Source: Pseudaquabacterium pictum
GTDB lineage: Bacteria; Pseudomonadota; Gammaproteobacteria; Burkholderiales; Burkholderiaceae_C
Assembly: GCF_005403045.1 (NCBI RefSeq)
Contig: NZ_BJCL01000009.1
Span: 186,001-250,000, forward strand
Direction of reading: 5' to 3'
Length of the DNA stretch: 64,000 nucleotides
Within the stretch, counting starts at the first letter, position 1. The number at the start of each line of letters is the position of its first letter. Position numbers and translations under genes: made by a program. A model generated the notes under the pieces. It searched no databases. It had not been told where the DNA came from and saw only the letters and a program-made list of their open reading frames with translations. This document shows positions 51,085 through 61,407 of this stretch, piece by piece.

Positions 51085-53751
51085 CTACACACGCCTGGCG
51101 GTGCAGGTGGTGTCGTACCAGCCCTGCATGCCCACCAGCGGCGACGGGTAGATGGGCAGGATGGCGTTGATGTTGTAGCCTGAACCGAGTCCGTTGCCTG
51201 CACCTGTCAGGCGCGACCACAGGCCCTGGCCGCTGCCCCACCACATGTCCTCCGACAAGTCCTGGTCTTCGGCGATCACCGCGTCATCGAAGCCGGGAAA
51301 GTCGCCACGTGGCCCGCGCCGGCCGTTGGCCGCCCGCCCATGCGCGAAGTTGCCCAGGCTGTTGGACATGGCGATCACCCGCGGGTGGATGCCCTCGGTC
51401 ACGAACACCGGTACCACCGCCTTGCCCACCACGTCACCCGGCTTGCCGGTGACATGCTTGTAGGCATGGGCGGCGCCACGCCAGGTGGTCAGTTCCACCA
51501 GATCACCGGTCTTCAGCCCCCGCGCCGCTGCTGCCGTGGGGTGCATCCACAACGGGTTGTGGTGCACGATCTCGCTGAGGTACTTCTGCGAGGCCGTGCG
51601 GCCCTGGGTGTGCACGTTCCACTTGAAGGTGACCAGGTGCAGGTGGTCCGGACCCATGGCGGCGATCGACGGCACCGCAAAGTACCCCGGCATGCCCGCG
51701 CCATAGGGCTCGGCAAAGGCCTGGGCCTTGGCCGCGTCGGCCACGTCCTGGCTGAACACCTGGAAACGCCTGGACGGCGTGGCGAAGCCGCGCCGGGCCT
51801 GTCCGCCGCGCACCAGGCCCACCGCGGTTTCACGCCCGTCAGCCGCCTGCCGCCACACCACCTGGGTGACGGGGTCCACCCGGGTGCCCTTCAACTGCTC
51901 GGGTGTCAGCGCCCAGTTGTACAGGCCGTAGTACTTGGGCTTGCTCAGGTCCTGCCAGACGCCGTGCTTCTTCATGTAGGCGAAGCCGTCCTCACCCACC
52001 CGGGCCGTCAGGCCGGCACAGCGCTGGCGCATCCAGTCCTCGTGGTCCTTGAAGTTGAAGTACTGCGCCGTCTTGGGCGAGATGCGCTGGCCCAGGGCGA
52101 TCATCACGTCCACGAAGCTGCGGCACTCCCCCGGCGGCGCCACCAGCGGCTGGCGCAGGGTGACGTAGTCGCGCAACTCCATGTTGTTGCGGGTGTCGAA
52201 GCCCCAGCGCTCCATGTAGGTGGCGTCGGGCAGGATCAGATCGGCGTAATGCGCGGTCTCGCTGTAGACCACGTCGCTGCACACATGGAAGGGGATCAGC
52301 GACTCGTTCTTCAGCACCTCCACCGCCAGGCTGCGGCCTTCGGGCCAGGTCTGCGGCGCGGCCAGGGTGTAGCTGATGTAGACCTGCAGCCTGGCGCGGC
52401 CCTGCTTCAGGTGGTCGAAGACGATCTGCCCCACCTTCATGCGCTGCCACTTGTTGGCCAGCGGCCACTCGGGCGGGTTCTCGATGGCGCTCTTGGCCGT
52501 GGGCGCGGGCGGGCGCGGCGTGGGCTGCGGAAACACCCGCGGCGGCACCCGTGTGGGCTCTTCGCCATAGCAGTAGCCGCCGGGCTGGCCGATGCTGCCG
52601 ACGATGGCGTTGAGCAGGATGACCGCCCGGTCGTTGTTGAAGCCGTTGTAGTGCGCCGACGATCCCCGGTTGGTGAAGGCCACGCAGGCCGGACGCACCG
52701 CCGCGAATTCCAGCGCCATGCGCGTGATGTCCGCCGCCGGAATGCCCGACAACTGCGCACCCCATTGCGGCGTGTACGGCTTCAGCCAGGCCTGCAGTTC
52801 GGCCGCACCCACGTTGCACCAGTCGTCCAGGAAGGCGCGGTCGGCCAGGCCCGCTTCCATGATGGCGTGGGCCATGGCCAGGGCGATGGCGCCCTCGCTG
52901 CCCGGGTTGGGCGCCCACCACTCGTCACTGCGGCCCGCGGTGTTGGACAGGCGCACGTCGAACGTCACCAGCTTGGCGCCGTTGTCGAAGCGGCCCTTGA
53001 TCACCCGCTTGGCCACATGGATGGCGCCCTGGTGTGCCTCGTAGAAGTTGGCGCCGAAGTTCAGGATGTACTTGGTGTGCTCGGCGTCGGGGGTCTCCCA
53101 GTCGGTCTCGCCCAGGCTGACGTAGTTGGCCGCCCGCTTGTTGCTGGAGCACAGCGCCCGGTGGTTGAACAGCGACGGCGAGCCGATGGCATTGAGAAAG
53201 CGCGTCATCTCCTCGCCGATGCGCGAGCGGCCGATGTGGATGGCGGTCTCTTCGGGATGGCCGTCATCGATGGTCTTGCGGATGCGGCTGGCCACGCGGT
53301 CCAGCGCCTCGTCCCAGCCGATGCGCCGCCACTGGCCGCTGCCGCGCGGGCCCACCCGTTCCAGCGGGTAGAGCAGGCGGTCGGCGTAGGTGTTGATTTC
53401 GGGGCCGCTCTGGCCCTTGGCGCACAGGCTCATGCCGTTGTTCGGATCCTCGGGGTTGCCGCTCACCTTCACCAGCTTGCCGTCGATCACATGGCCCTGG
53501 ATGCCGCACACCGTGCTGCAGTTCAGGCACACGCTCTTGACGGTGGTGGCGCGGCTGTAGTCGTTCTTCAGGCGGCCATTGCCGTTGGCGCGGCGCTTGG
53601 CCTGGCGCTGCCCCACCAGCTTGCGGCTGGAGGCGGCGTTGGCCGCACCCGGCGCCAGGGCGATGGTCTCGCCGAGGGCCAGCGTGGACAGCGCACCCAG
53701 GCCACCCTGCAGCAGGCCACGGCGTGATGGTTTGGTCGGTGCGGTGCTCAT
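51085..53751 (-). CDS. Tat-exported DMSO-reductase-family molybdopterin oxidoreductase
   Basis: An 888-residue catalytic subunit with a Tat signal (SRRGLLQGGLGALSTLAL). The [4Fe-4S] motif is C-x2-C-x3-C-x27-C (CLNCSTVC ... SLC), as in arsenate, polysulfide/thiosulfate reductases and related enzymes. The Mo-ligand region is NHRALCSSNKRAANY, suggesting a Cys ligand. The molybdopterin-binding C-terminal domain (FVTEGIHPRVIAMSNSLGNF) is complete. Substrate is uncertain: sulfur oxyanions, polysulfide or arsenate are the main options. It overlaps its Fe-S partner by 4 bp. Confidence 0.88.
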   Translation of the reverse strand: MSTAPTKPSRRGLLQGGLGALSTLALGETIALAPGAANAASSRKLVGQRQAKRRANGNGRLKNDYSRATTVKSVCLNCSTVCGIQGHVIDGKLVKVSGNPEDPNNGMSLCAKGQSGPEINTYADRLLYPLERVGPRGSGQWRRIGWDEALDRVASRIRKTIDDGHPEETAIHIGRSRIGEEMTRFLNAIGSPSLFNHRALCSSNKRAANYVSLGETDWETPDAEHTKYILNFGANFYEAHQGAIHVAKRVIKGRFDNGAKLVTFDVRLSNTAGRSDEWWAPNPGSEGAIALAMAHAIMEAGLADRAFLDDWCNVGAAELQAWLKPYTPQWGAQLSGIPAADITRMALEFAAVRPACVAFTNRGSSAHYNGFNNDRAVILLNAIVGSIGQPGGYCYGEEPTRVPPRVFPQPTPRPPAPTAKSAIENPPEWPLANKWQRMKVGQIVFDHLKQGRARLQVYISYTLAAPQTWPEGRSLAVEVLKNESLIPFHVCSDVVYSETAHYADLILPDATYMERWGFDTRNNMELRDYVTLRQPLVAPPGECRSFVDVMIALGQRISPKTAQYFNFKDHEDWMRQRCAGLTARVGEDGFAYMKKHGVWQDLSKPKYYGLYNWALTPEQLKGTRVDPVTQVVWRQAADGRETAVGLVRGGQARRGFATPSRRFQVFSQDVADAAKAQAFAEPYGAGMPGYFAVPSIAAMGPDHLHLVTFKWNVHTQGRTASQKYLSEIVHHNPLWMHPTAAAARGLKTGDLVELTTWRGAAHAYKHVTGKPGDVVGKAVVPVFVTEGIHPRVIAMSNSLGNFAHGRAANGRRGPRGDFPGFDDAVIAEDQDLSEDMWWGSGQGLWSRLTGAGNGLGSGYNINAILPIYPSPLVGMQGWYDTTCTARRV

Positions 53752-54482
53752 GCGCCCTCCCCGTTGCGGGCGGGCTTCATCCAGACCACGCGCTGCGCCT
53801 GCGGCACCTTGGGCTGCAACGAGGTCCAGGTCTCGATCTCGTAGGAATGCGGGTCGTGCACATGGCCCTTGGGCACCTTGGCCTCCATCGGCACATGGTG
53901 GCCGCGGTAGCTGACCCGGGGCTGGGTGCGCTCTTCCGGCTTCAGCACCTTCAGATCGGCGCCCTTGGCTGCCACGAAGCGCGCATACGGCGAGGCCGGA
54001 TCGTTGGCATCACCGAAGTGGAACACCTCGCCGGGGCAGGTCTCGACGCAGGCCGGCTCCATGCCGGCGTCCAGCCGGTGCGAGCAGAAGTCGCATTTGT
54101 CGGCGATGTCGTTGTCGTCGCAGCCGATGGCGCCATACGGGCAGGCGGTTTCGCAGGCGCCCACATGTTCGCAGCGGTCGGGGTCGACACGCACGATGCC
54201 GTCGGCGCCCTTGACGATGGCGGTGCGGTCGCAGGCCTTGAGGCAGGGTGTGTCGTCGCACTGCATGCACAGCGTGGGCAGGAAGTGGCGCTTGACCTTG
54301 GGAAAGGTTCCTTCGTCCAGGTAGTAGACCTTGGTGCGGAAGCGCCCCAAGGGCACGCTGTTCTCGACCTTGCAGGCCACGCTGCAGGCATGGCAGCCGA
54401 TGCAGCGCTCGATGTCCAGGGCCATGCGCCAATTGGCGGGCCGCCCGGTCCTGGGGTTGGGGCGGGTGTCAGACACGGCCAT
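53748..54482 (-). CDS. Four-cluster Fe-S electron-transfer subunit of the molybdoenzyme
   Basis: A 244-residue DmsB/PsrB/SoeB-type protein with four cysteine groups: CIGCHACSVACKVEN near residue 27, CMQCDDTPCLKACD, CEHVGACETACPYGAI and CDFCSHRLDAGMEPACVETC. It takes electrons to or from the Mo subunit. GGAGG lies 7 nt before the ATG at 54482. No membrane-anchor subunit gene is next to it on either side, which is unusual for this enzyme class. Confidence 0.92.
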   Translation of the reverse strand: MAVSDTRPNPRTGRPANWRMALDIERCIGCHACSVACKVENSVPLGRFRTKVYYLDEGTFPKVKRHFLPTLCMQCDDTPCLKACDRTAIVKGADGIVRVDPDRCEHVGACETACPYGAIGCDDNDIADKCDFCSHRLDAGMEPACVETCPGEVFHFGDANDPASPYARFVAAKGADLKVLKPEERTQPRVSYRGHHVPMEAKVPKGHVHDPHSYEIETWTSLQPKVPQAQRVVWMKPARNGEGA

Positions 54483-54570
54483 GGCAGGCCTCCGACGCCG
54501 GGTGGCTGCGGTCAAGCGCCATGAAGCCGACGACGACGCGCCGGGTGCGGGAACAGGACGGGATCAACAT
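54469..54570 (-). CDS. Possible 33-codon leader ORF before the Fe-S subunit gene
   Basis: An ATG at 54570 with GGAG six bases upstream opens a 33-residue reading frame (starting MLIPSCSRTRRVVVGFMALD) that ends at 54469, inside the start of the Fe-S subunit gene. The good ribosome site and the overlap suggest a translated leader that couples to the next gene. No homolog was recognised, and chance is possible. Confidence 0.35.
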   Translation of the reverse strand: MLIPSCSRTRRVVVGFMALDRSHPASEACHGRV

Positions 54571-54645
54571 GCGGTTCTCCTGGTGCGCCGGCGGCCGGCC
54601 TTGCAATGTAGCCAGGCCCCAGGCTGCTGCCACAGGAGACCTTGC

Positions 54646-55494
54646 TCAGCGGCTGGCGATGTACGCGGCCAGCGCGTCCAGCAGTGCCATCAGGTCGGCC
54701 TGCAGCCGCCCGAACCCGGCGTGCTTCTGCAACCGGCCCTGGTCCATGTAGAGCCGCTTGTTCACCTCCAGCTGCAGGCTGTGGAAGCCGGCGGCCGGGT
54801 TGGCGTAGGCGCGCACCAGCTCCACACCCTTGAACGGGTCGTTCACCTTCACGTCGTAGCCCCGGGCCGCCAGGGTGTCGCGCACGAAGGCGGTGAATGC
54901 AGGCGCGCAGGTGGTGCCATCACGGTCGCCCAGCACCATGTCGGCGCGTGGCTGGCCGGCGCCGCCTTCGCCCATGGCGCCGCTGACCGCATTCATCGAG
55001 TGGCAGTTGATGTGGAACACCTGGCCATGCCGCGCATGGGCCGCCTGCAGCAGGTCCTGCAGGGCCTGGTGGTAGGGCGCGTGGCAGCGCGCGATGCGCT
55101 GGCGCAGTTCCTGCACTGTCAGCTTGCGGTTGTAGATCGGCCGTCCGTCATCCAGCGTGCGCCACACCAGCGACTTGCCGATGCGCGCCTTGCCACTGGG
55201 CACCAGTGCATCGGGCCAGGGCGCGTCTAGCAGGTCGGTGTCGATGTCGCCGGCATGGCGGTTGGGGTCGAGGTAGGTGCGTGGAAATTGCGCCGCCAGC
55301 AGCGGGATGCCCCGCTCGGTGGCTGGAAGGTAGAGCTCGTCGATGAAACAGTCTTCACCATCGCGCAGGTCGGATTCGGGCAACGCTGCCCCGAAGTCGG
55401 CCGGCATGCGGGTGCCCGAATGGGGGGAATCCAGCACCAGCGGCAGCGCCGCCTCGCGGGGCCCGTGGATGCGCAGCACGTCGTCGTTGCTCAT
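54646..55494 (-). CDS. N-formylglutamate amidohydrolase-like protein
   Basis: A 282-residue member of the N-formylglutamate amidohydrolase family (HutG-type): LVLDSPHSGTRMPADF near the N-terminus, DGEDCFIDELY, RTYLDPNRHAGDID with conserved Arg and Asp, and FHINCHSMNAVSG near residue 155 with metal-binding His. It hydrolyses N-formyl- or similar N-acyl-glutamate to glutamate in histidine or related degradation. No other hut genes are in the window, so the acyl substrate is open. Confidence 0.9.
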   Translation of the reverse strand: MSNDDVLRIHGPREAALPLVLDSPHSGTRMPADFGAALPESDLRDGEDCFIDELYLPATERGIPLLAAQFPRTYLDPNRHAGDIDTDLLDAPWPDALVPSGKARIGKSLVWRTLDDGRPIYNRKLTVQELRQRIARCHAPYHQALQDLLQAAHARHGQVFHINCHSMNAVSGAMGEGGAGQPRADMVLGDRDGTTCAPAFTAFVRDTLAARGYDVKVNDPFKGVELVRAYANPAAGFHSLQLEVNKRLYMDQGRLQKHAGFGRLQADLMALLDALAAYIASR

Positions 55495-55644
55495 GGCCTG
55501 CAGTATCCGCCCCGGCGCCCCCGCAGGCATGCACCTGTTCGGGGCGACCCGTATAGCCTGACCCTTTGCAACCGATAGCATGTCGCACCCGGCGGGCCCC
55601 TTGCCCGCCATCCAGACTTCAGCCCCTGCCCTTTTGGAGCCCCC

Positions 55645-57441
55645 ATGGACAAGCATGAACGCCAACTTCGCCAGCTGATCAACGAGGTGCGTGACGGCCA
55701 ACTGCCGCGCCGCAACTTCATCTCGCAGATGGTCGGCCTCGGGCTCACCGCGCCGATGGCCGGCATGCTGCTGATGCACGCCGGCGTGGCCCAGGCGCAG
55801 ACCACCATCCCCTACAAGGGCACCAAGCGCGGCGGTGGCGGCACGCTCAAGCTGATCTACTGGCAGGCGGCCGTGCACCTGAACCCGCACTTCGCCGGCG
55901 GCACGAAAGACCAGGACGCCAGCCGCATCTTCTACGAGCCGCTGGCCGGCTGGGACACCGAAGGCAACCTGGTGCCCGCGCTGGCCGCCGAGATCCCGTC
56001 GAAGGAAAACGGTGGCGTGGCCGCCGACGGCAAGTCGGTCACCTGGAAGCTGAAGAAGGGCGTCACCTGGCACGACGGCAAGCCGTTCACCGCCGACGAC
56101 GTGGTCTTCACCGCCCAGTACGTCGGCGACCCGGCCACCAGCACCGTGACCGTGGCCACCTACAAGGACCTGAAGGTCGAGAAGATCGACTCGCACACCG
56201 TCAAGGTCACCTACCCCAAGGCCACGCCCTTCTGGGCCGAGGCGCTGACCGGCATCGTCGGCTGCATCCTGCCCAAGCATGTGTTCGAAAGCTTCACCGG
56301 CGCCAAGTCGCGCGAGGCGACTGCCAACACCAAGCCGGTGGGCACCGGCCCGTACAAGATCGTCGACTTCAAGCCGGGTGACAGCCTGGTGGCCGAAGCC
56401 AACATGGCCTACCACGTGCCCAACCAGCCGTTCTTCGACCGGCTGGAGATCAAGGGCGGCGGCGACGCGCTGAGCGCTGCCCGCGCCGTGCTGCAGACCG
56501 CCGAATACGACCTGGCCTGGAACCTGGCCGTGGAAGATGAACTGCTCAAGCGCCTGGAAGCCGCCGGCAAGGGCCGCATGGAGTTCTATGCCGGCAGCGA
56601 CATCGAGTTCGTCAGCCTGAACGTGACCGACCCCTGGAAGGAAGTGGACGGCGAGCGCGCCAGTGCCAAGAGCAAGCACCCCGCCTTCACCGACAAGGCG
56701 GTGCGCGAGGCGATGAGCATGCTGATCGACCGCAAGAACATCGGCGAGCAGATCTACGGCCGCGGTGCGGTGGTCACCAGCAACTTCCTGAACAACCCGC
56801 CCCGCTTCCGCAGCCCGAACACCAAGTACGAGTTCAACATCGAGAAGGCCAACCAGGTGCTGGAGGCCGCCGGCTGGAAGAAGGGCGCCGACGGCATCCG
56901 CGCCAAGGGCGACGTGAAGCTGAAGTTCGTGTTCCAGACCTCGGTGAGCGGCCCGCGCCAGAAGTGCCAGGCCATCATCAAGGACGCCTGCACCAAGGCC
57001 GGCATCGACCTGGAGCTGAAGAGCGTGGTGGCCGCGGTGTTCTTCGGCAGCGATGCCGCGAACCCCGACACGTACCAGAAGTTCTGGGCCGACATGCAGA
57101 TGTTCACCACCACCATGGGCAGCCCCGACCCGCAGGTGTTCATGGAGCAGTTCACCACCGACCAGTTGTCCCAGAAGGTCAACAAGTGGAGCAGCCGCAA
57201 CCTGGCCCGCTGGTCTAACGCCGAGTTCGACGCCGCCCACAAGGCTGCACAGGTCGAGTTCGACCCGGTCAAGCGTGCTGCGCTGTTCATCAAGATGAAC
57301 GACCTGGTGGTCAACGACAAGCACATCATCCCGCTGTTCGCCCGCCCGCGGCCGTTCGGCATCCTGACCAAGCTGCGCCCGGTGCTGTCGGCCTGGGACA
57401 ACACCACCTGGTCCATCGGCTACTGGACCCGCGACGCGTAA
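55645..57441 (+). CDS. Peptide ABC transporter substrate-binding protein
   Basis: A 598-residue SBP_bac_5 family protein with a Tat-like leader (LPRRNFISQMVGLGLTAPMA). The family pattern begins GGTLKLIYWQAAVHLNPHF and includes VTWHDGKPFTADDVVFTAQY and the NTKPVGTGPYKIVDFKPGDS block. It is larger than usual DppA (about 535). GGAG lies 5 nt before the ATG. It begins an operon with two permeases and two ATPases; the ligand is probably a di- or oligopeptide. Confidence 0.92.
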   Translation: MDKHERQLRQLINEVRDGQLPRRNFISQMVGLGLTAPMAGMLLMHAGVAQAQTTIPYKGTKRGGGGTLKLIYWQAAVHLNPHFAGGTKDQDASRIFYEPLAGWDTEGNLVPALAAEIPSKENGGVAADGKSVTWKLKKGVTWHDGKPFTADDVVFTAQYVGDPATSTVTVATYKDLKVEKIDSHTVKVTYPKATPFWAEALTGIVGCILPKHVFESFTGAKSREATANTKPVGTGPYKIVDFKPGDSLVAEANMAYHVPNQPFFDRLEIKGGGDALSAARAVLQTAEYDLAWNLAVEDELLKRLEAAGKGRMEFYAGSDIEFVSLNVTDPWKEVDGERASAKSKHPAFTDKAVREAMSMLIDRKNIGEQIYGRGAVVTSNFLNNPPRFRSPNTKYEFNIEKANQVLEAAGWKKGADGIRAKGDVKLKFVFQTSVSGPRQKCQAIIKDACTKAGIDLELKSVVAAVFFGSDAANPDTYQKFWADMQMFTTTMGSPDPQVFMEQFTTDQLSQKVNKWSSRNLARWSNAEFDAAHKAAQVEFDPVKRAALFIKMNDLVVNDKHIIPLFARPRPFGILTKLRPVLSAWDNTTWSIGYWTRDA

Positions 57442-57443
57442 AG

Positions 57444-57510
57444 GCCCACCCCCGAAGCGGCTTCGCCGCTCCCCCTCAAGGGGGCGCCGCCAGCGGCCCG
57501 GCAAAGCCGG
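57444..57510. repeat. REP-like GC-rich hairpin element after the binding-protein gene
   Basis: Two small hairpins follow the stop: AGCGGC-TTC-GCCGCT (57456-57470) and CCCCC-TCAA-GGGGG (57471-57484), then a GC-rich run with GGCCCGGC/GCCGG repeats. Elements of this form are widely dispersed between genes in Comamonadaceae-type genomes, from general recollection. Here it separates the highly expressed binding-protein gene from the permeases and may stop or stabilise transcripts. Confidence 0.65.
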
Positions 57511-57586
57511 TTCCGCGGCGGCCGCTTGGTTCCGGCGTGACCTTCGCTGAAACGCTGCCGCCCTCCACTCCCAGACGCTTGCGCCC

Positions 57587-58546
57587 TTGTTCAACTACAT
57601 CATCCGCCGCCTGCTGATCGCGCTGCCCAGCCTGCTGGGCATCAGCCTGGTGCTGTTCACCGTGCTGGCGCTGGCACCTGGCGACCCGTTCGAGGAACTG
57701 GCCAACAACCCCAACGTGCCGCCCGAGGTGCGCATGGCGTTGCGGGCGCAGTTCGGGTTGGACGACCCGATCTGGCAGCGCTACATCAGCTGGCTCTCCA
57801 GCATGCTGCAGGGCGACTGGGGCTTCTCGTTCGTCAGCCGCATCGACGTCGACACGCTGATCGGCCAGCGCATCGGCGTCACCATCGCGGTGATCGGCAT
57901 GTCGCAGGTCGTCGCCCTGCTGGTGGCGCTGCCGGTGGGCGTGCTGGCCGCCGTCAAGCCCTACAGCTGGTTCGACCGCATCGCCAGCACGGTGGCCTTC
58001 ATCGGCTTCTCGCTGCCCACCTTCTTCACCGGGGTGCTGTTCATCCTGCTGTTCTCGGTGCAGCTGGGATGGCTGCCCTTCGTCTACCGGGCTGATCTCT
58101 CGTCCACCGGCTGGCAGTGGTGGGTCGACCAGTTCAAGCAGTCAATCATGCCGATCATGGTGCTGGGGCTGTTCCAGGCGGCCAGCTGGATGCGCTACGT
58201 GCGCTCGGCCGTGCTGGACGTGATCCGGCTCGACTACGTGACCACCGCCCGCAGCAAAGGCCTGGGTGAACGCGCGGTGATCAACAAGCATGTGGTGCGC
58301 AATGCGCTGATACCGGTGGTCACACTGGTGGCGCTGCAGATGCCGGCGGTGTTCGGCGGCGCCATCGTCACCGAGCAGATCTTCCGCATCCCCGGCATCG
58401 GCAGCCTGCTGATCGATGCCATCCTGCGCAACGACACGCCGGTGATCATGGCGGTCACCTTCGTCTTCAGTTGTCTCGTGATCTTCTTCAACCTGGTTGC
58501 CGACGTGCTCTATGGCTGGCTCGACCCCCGCATCAGCTACCGCTAA
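57587..58546 (+). CDS. Peptide ABC transporter permease (DppB type)
   Basis: A 319-residue permease with TTG start; no ATG is available near the conserved N-terminus FNYIIRRLLIALPSLLGISL. The DppB signature DPFEELANNPNVPPEVRMAL and the EAA loop ARSKGLGERAVINKHVVRNA near residues 220-240 are present. It lies 145 bp after the binding-protein gene and overlaps the next permease. Confidence 0.9.
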   Translation: MFNYIIRRLLIALPSLLGISLVLFTVLALAPGDPFEELANNPNVPPEVRMALRAQFGLDDPIWQRYISWLSSMLQGDWGFSFVSRIDVDTLIGQRIGVTIAVIGMSQVVALLVALPVGVLAAVKPYSWFDRIASTVAFIGFSLPTFFTGVLFILLFSVQLGWLPFVYRADLSSTGWQWWVDQFKQSIMPIMVLGLFQAASWMRYVRSAVLDVIRLDYVTTARSKGLGERAVINKHVVRNALIPVVTLVALQMPAVFGGAIVTEQIFRIPGIGSLLIDAILRNDTPVIMAVTFVFSCLVIFFNLVADVLYGWLDPRISYR

Positions 58547-59446
58547 CGCGGTGGCACCCCGGCCGCCCCAGAGCGCGTCTCTCTGGAGCGAGGCCTGGAA
58601 GCGCTTCAAGCGCCACCGGCTGGCCTACTGGAGCCTGTGGCTGCTGGGCGCACTGGTGGCCGCCGTGCTGCTCGGCCCGCTGTTCTACAAGGTGGGCATC
58701 AACGAGGTCGACTTCAGCTCGAAGTTGGCATCGCCGTCTTGGCAGCACCCGATGGGCACCGACGACCTGGGCCGCGACATCCTGGCGCGTGTGCTGTACG
58801 GTGGCCGCATCTCGCTGGCGGTGGGCCTGGCGGCCATGCTGATGGCGGTGACGGTGGGCGTGTTCATCGGTGCGGTGGCCGGCATGGCGCGTGGCTGGGT
58901 GGATGCGGCGCTGATGTGGGTGACGGATCTCTTCCTCAGCCTGCCGCAGCTGCCGCTGCTGCTGCTGCTGATCTTCCTGTTCCGCGAGCCGCTGAAGGCG
59001 GCCTTCGGCCTGGAGATCGGCATCTTCATCCTGATCGTGGTGGTGATCGGCGGCTTCCGCTGGATGCCCGTGGCACGGCTGGTGCGGGCGCAGTTCTTCA
59101 GCCTGCGCGAGAAGGAATTCGTCGAAGCGGCGCGCGCGCTCGGCGCGAGCACGCCCCGCCAGGTGGTGCGCCACATCCTGCCCAACAGCCTGGGGCCGGT
59201 GATCGTGGCGGGCACCATCGACATCGCCGCGGCCATCATCGCCGAGAGCACGCTCAGCTTCCTGGGCCTGGGCTTCCCGCCCGACGTGCCGACCTGGGGC
59301 CGCATCCTGTATGACGGGCGTGACTACATGGATCTCGCCATGCACTGGGCGCTGTTCCCCGGCATCGCCATCTTCCTCACCGTGCTGACCATCAACTTCA
59401 TCGGCGACGGGCTGCGCGACGCGCTTGACCCCAGAAGAGTCCTCTG

Positions 59447-59447
<1 letters not shown>
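58512..59447 (+). CDS. Peptide ABC transporter permease (DppC type)
   Basis: A 311-residue permease. DppC features are a cytosolic N-terminus (SEAWKRFKRHRLAYWSLWLL), HPMGTDDLGRDILARVLYGG and the EAA loop EFVEAARALGASTPRQVVRH. ATG at 58512 is preferred over a GTG five codons earlier; both lie within the end of the DppB gene. Its stop overlaps the next start (TGATG). Confidence 0.92.
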
Positions 59448-61407
<1,960 letters not shown>

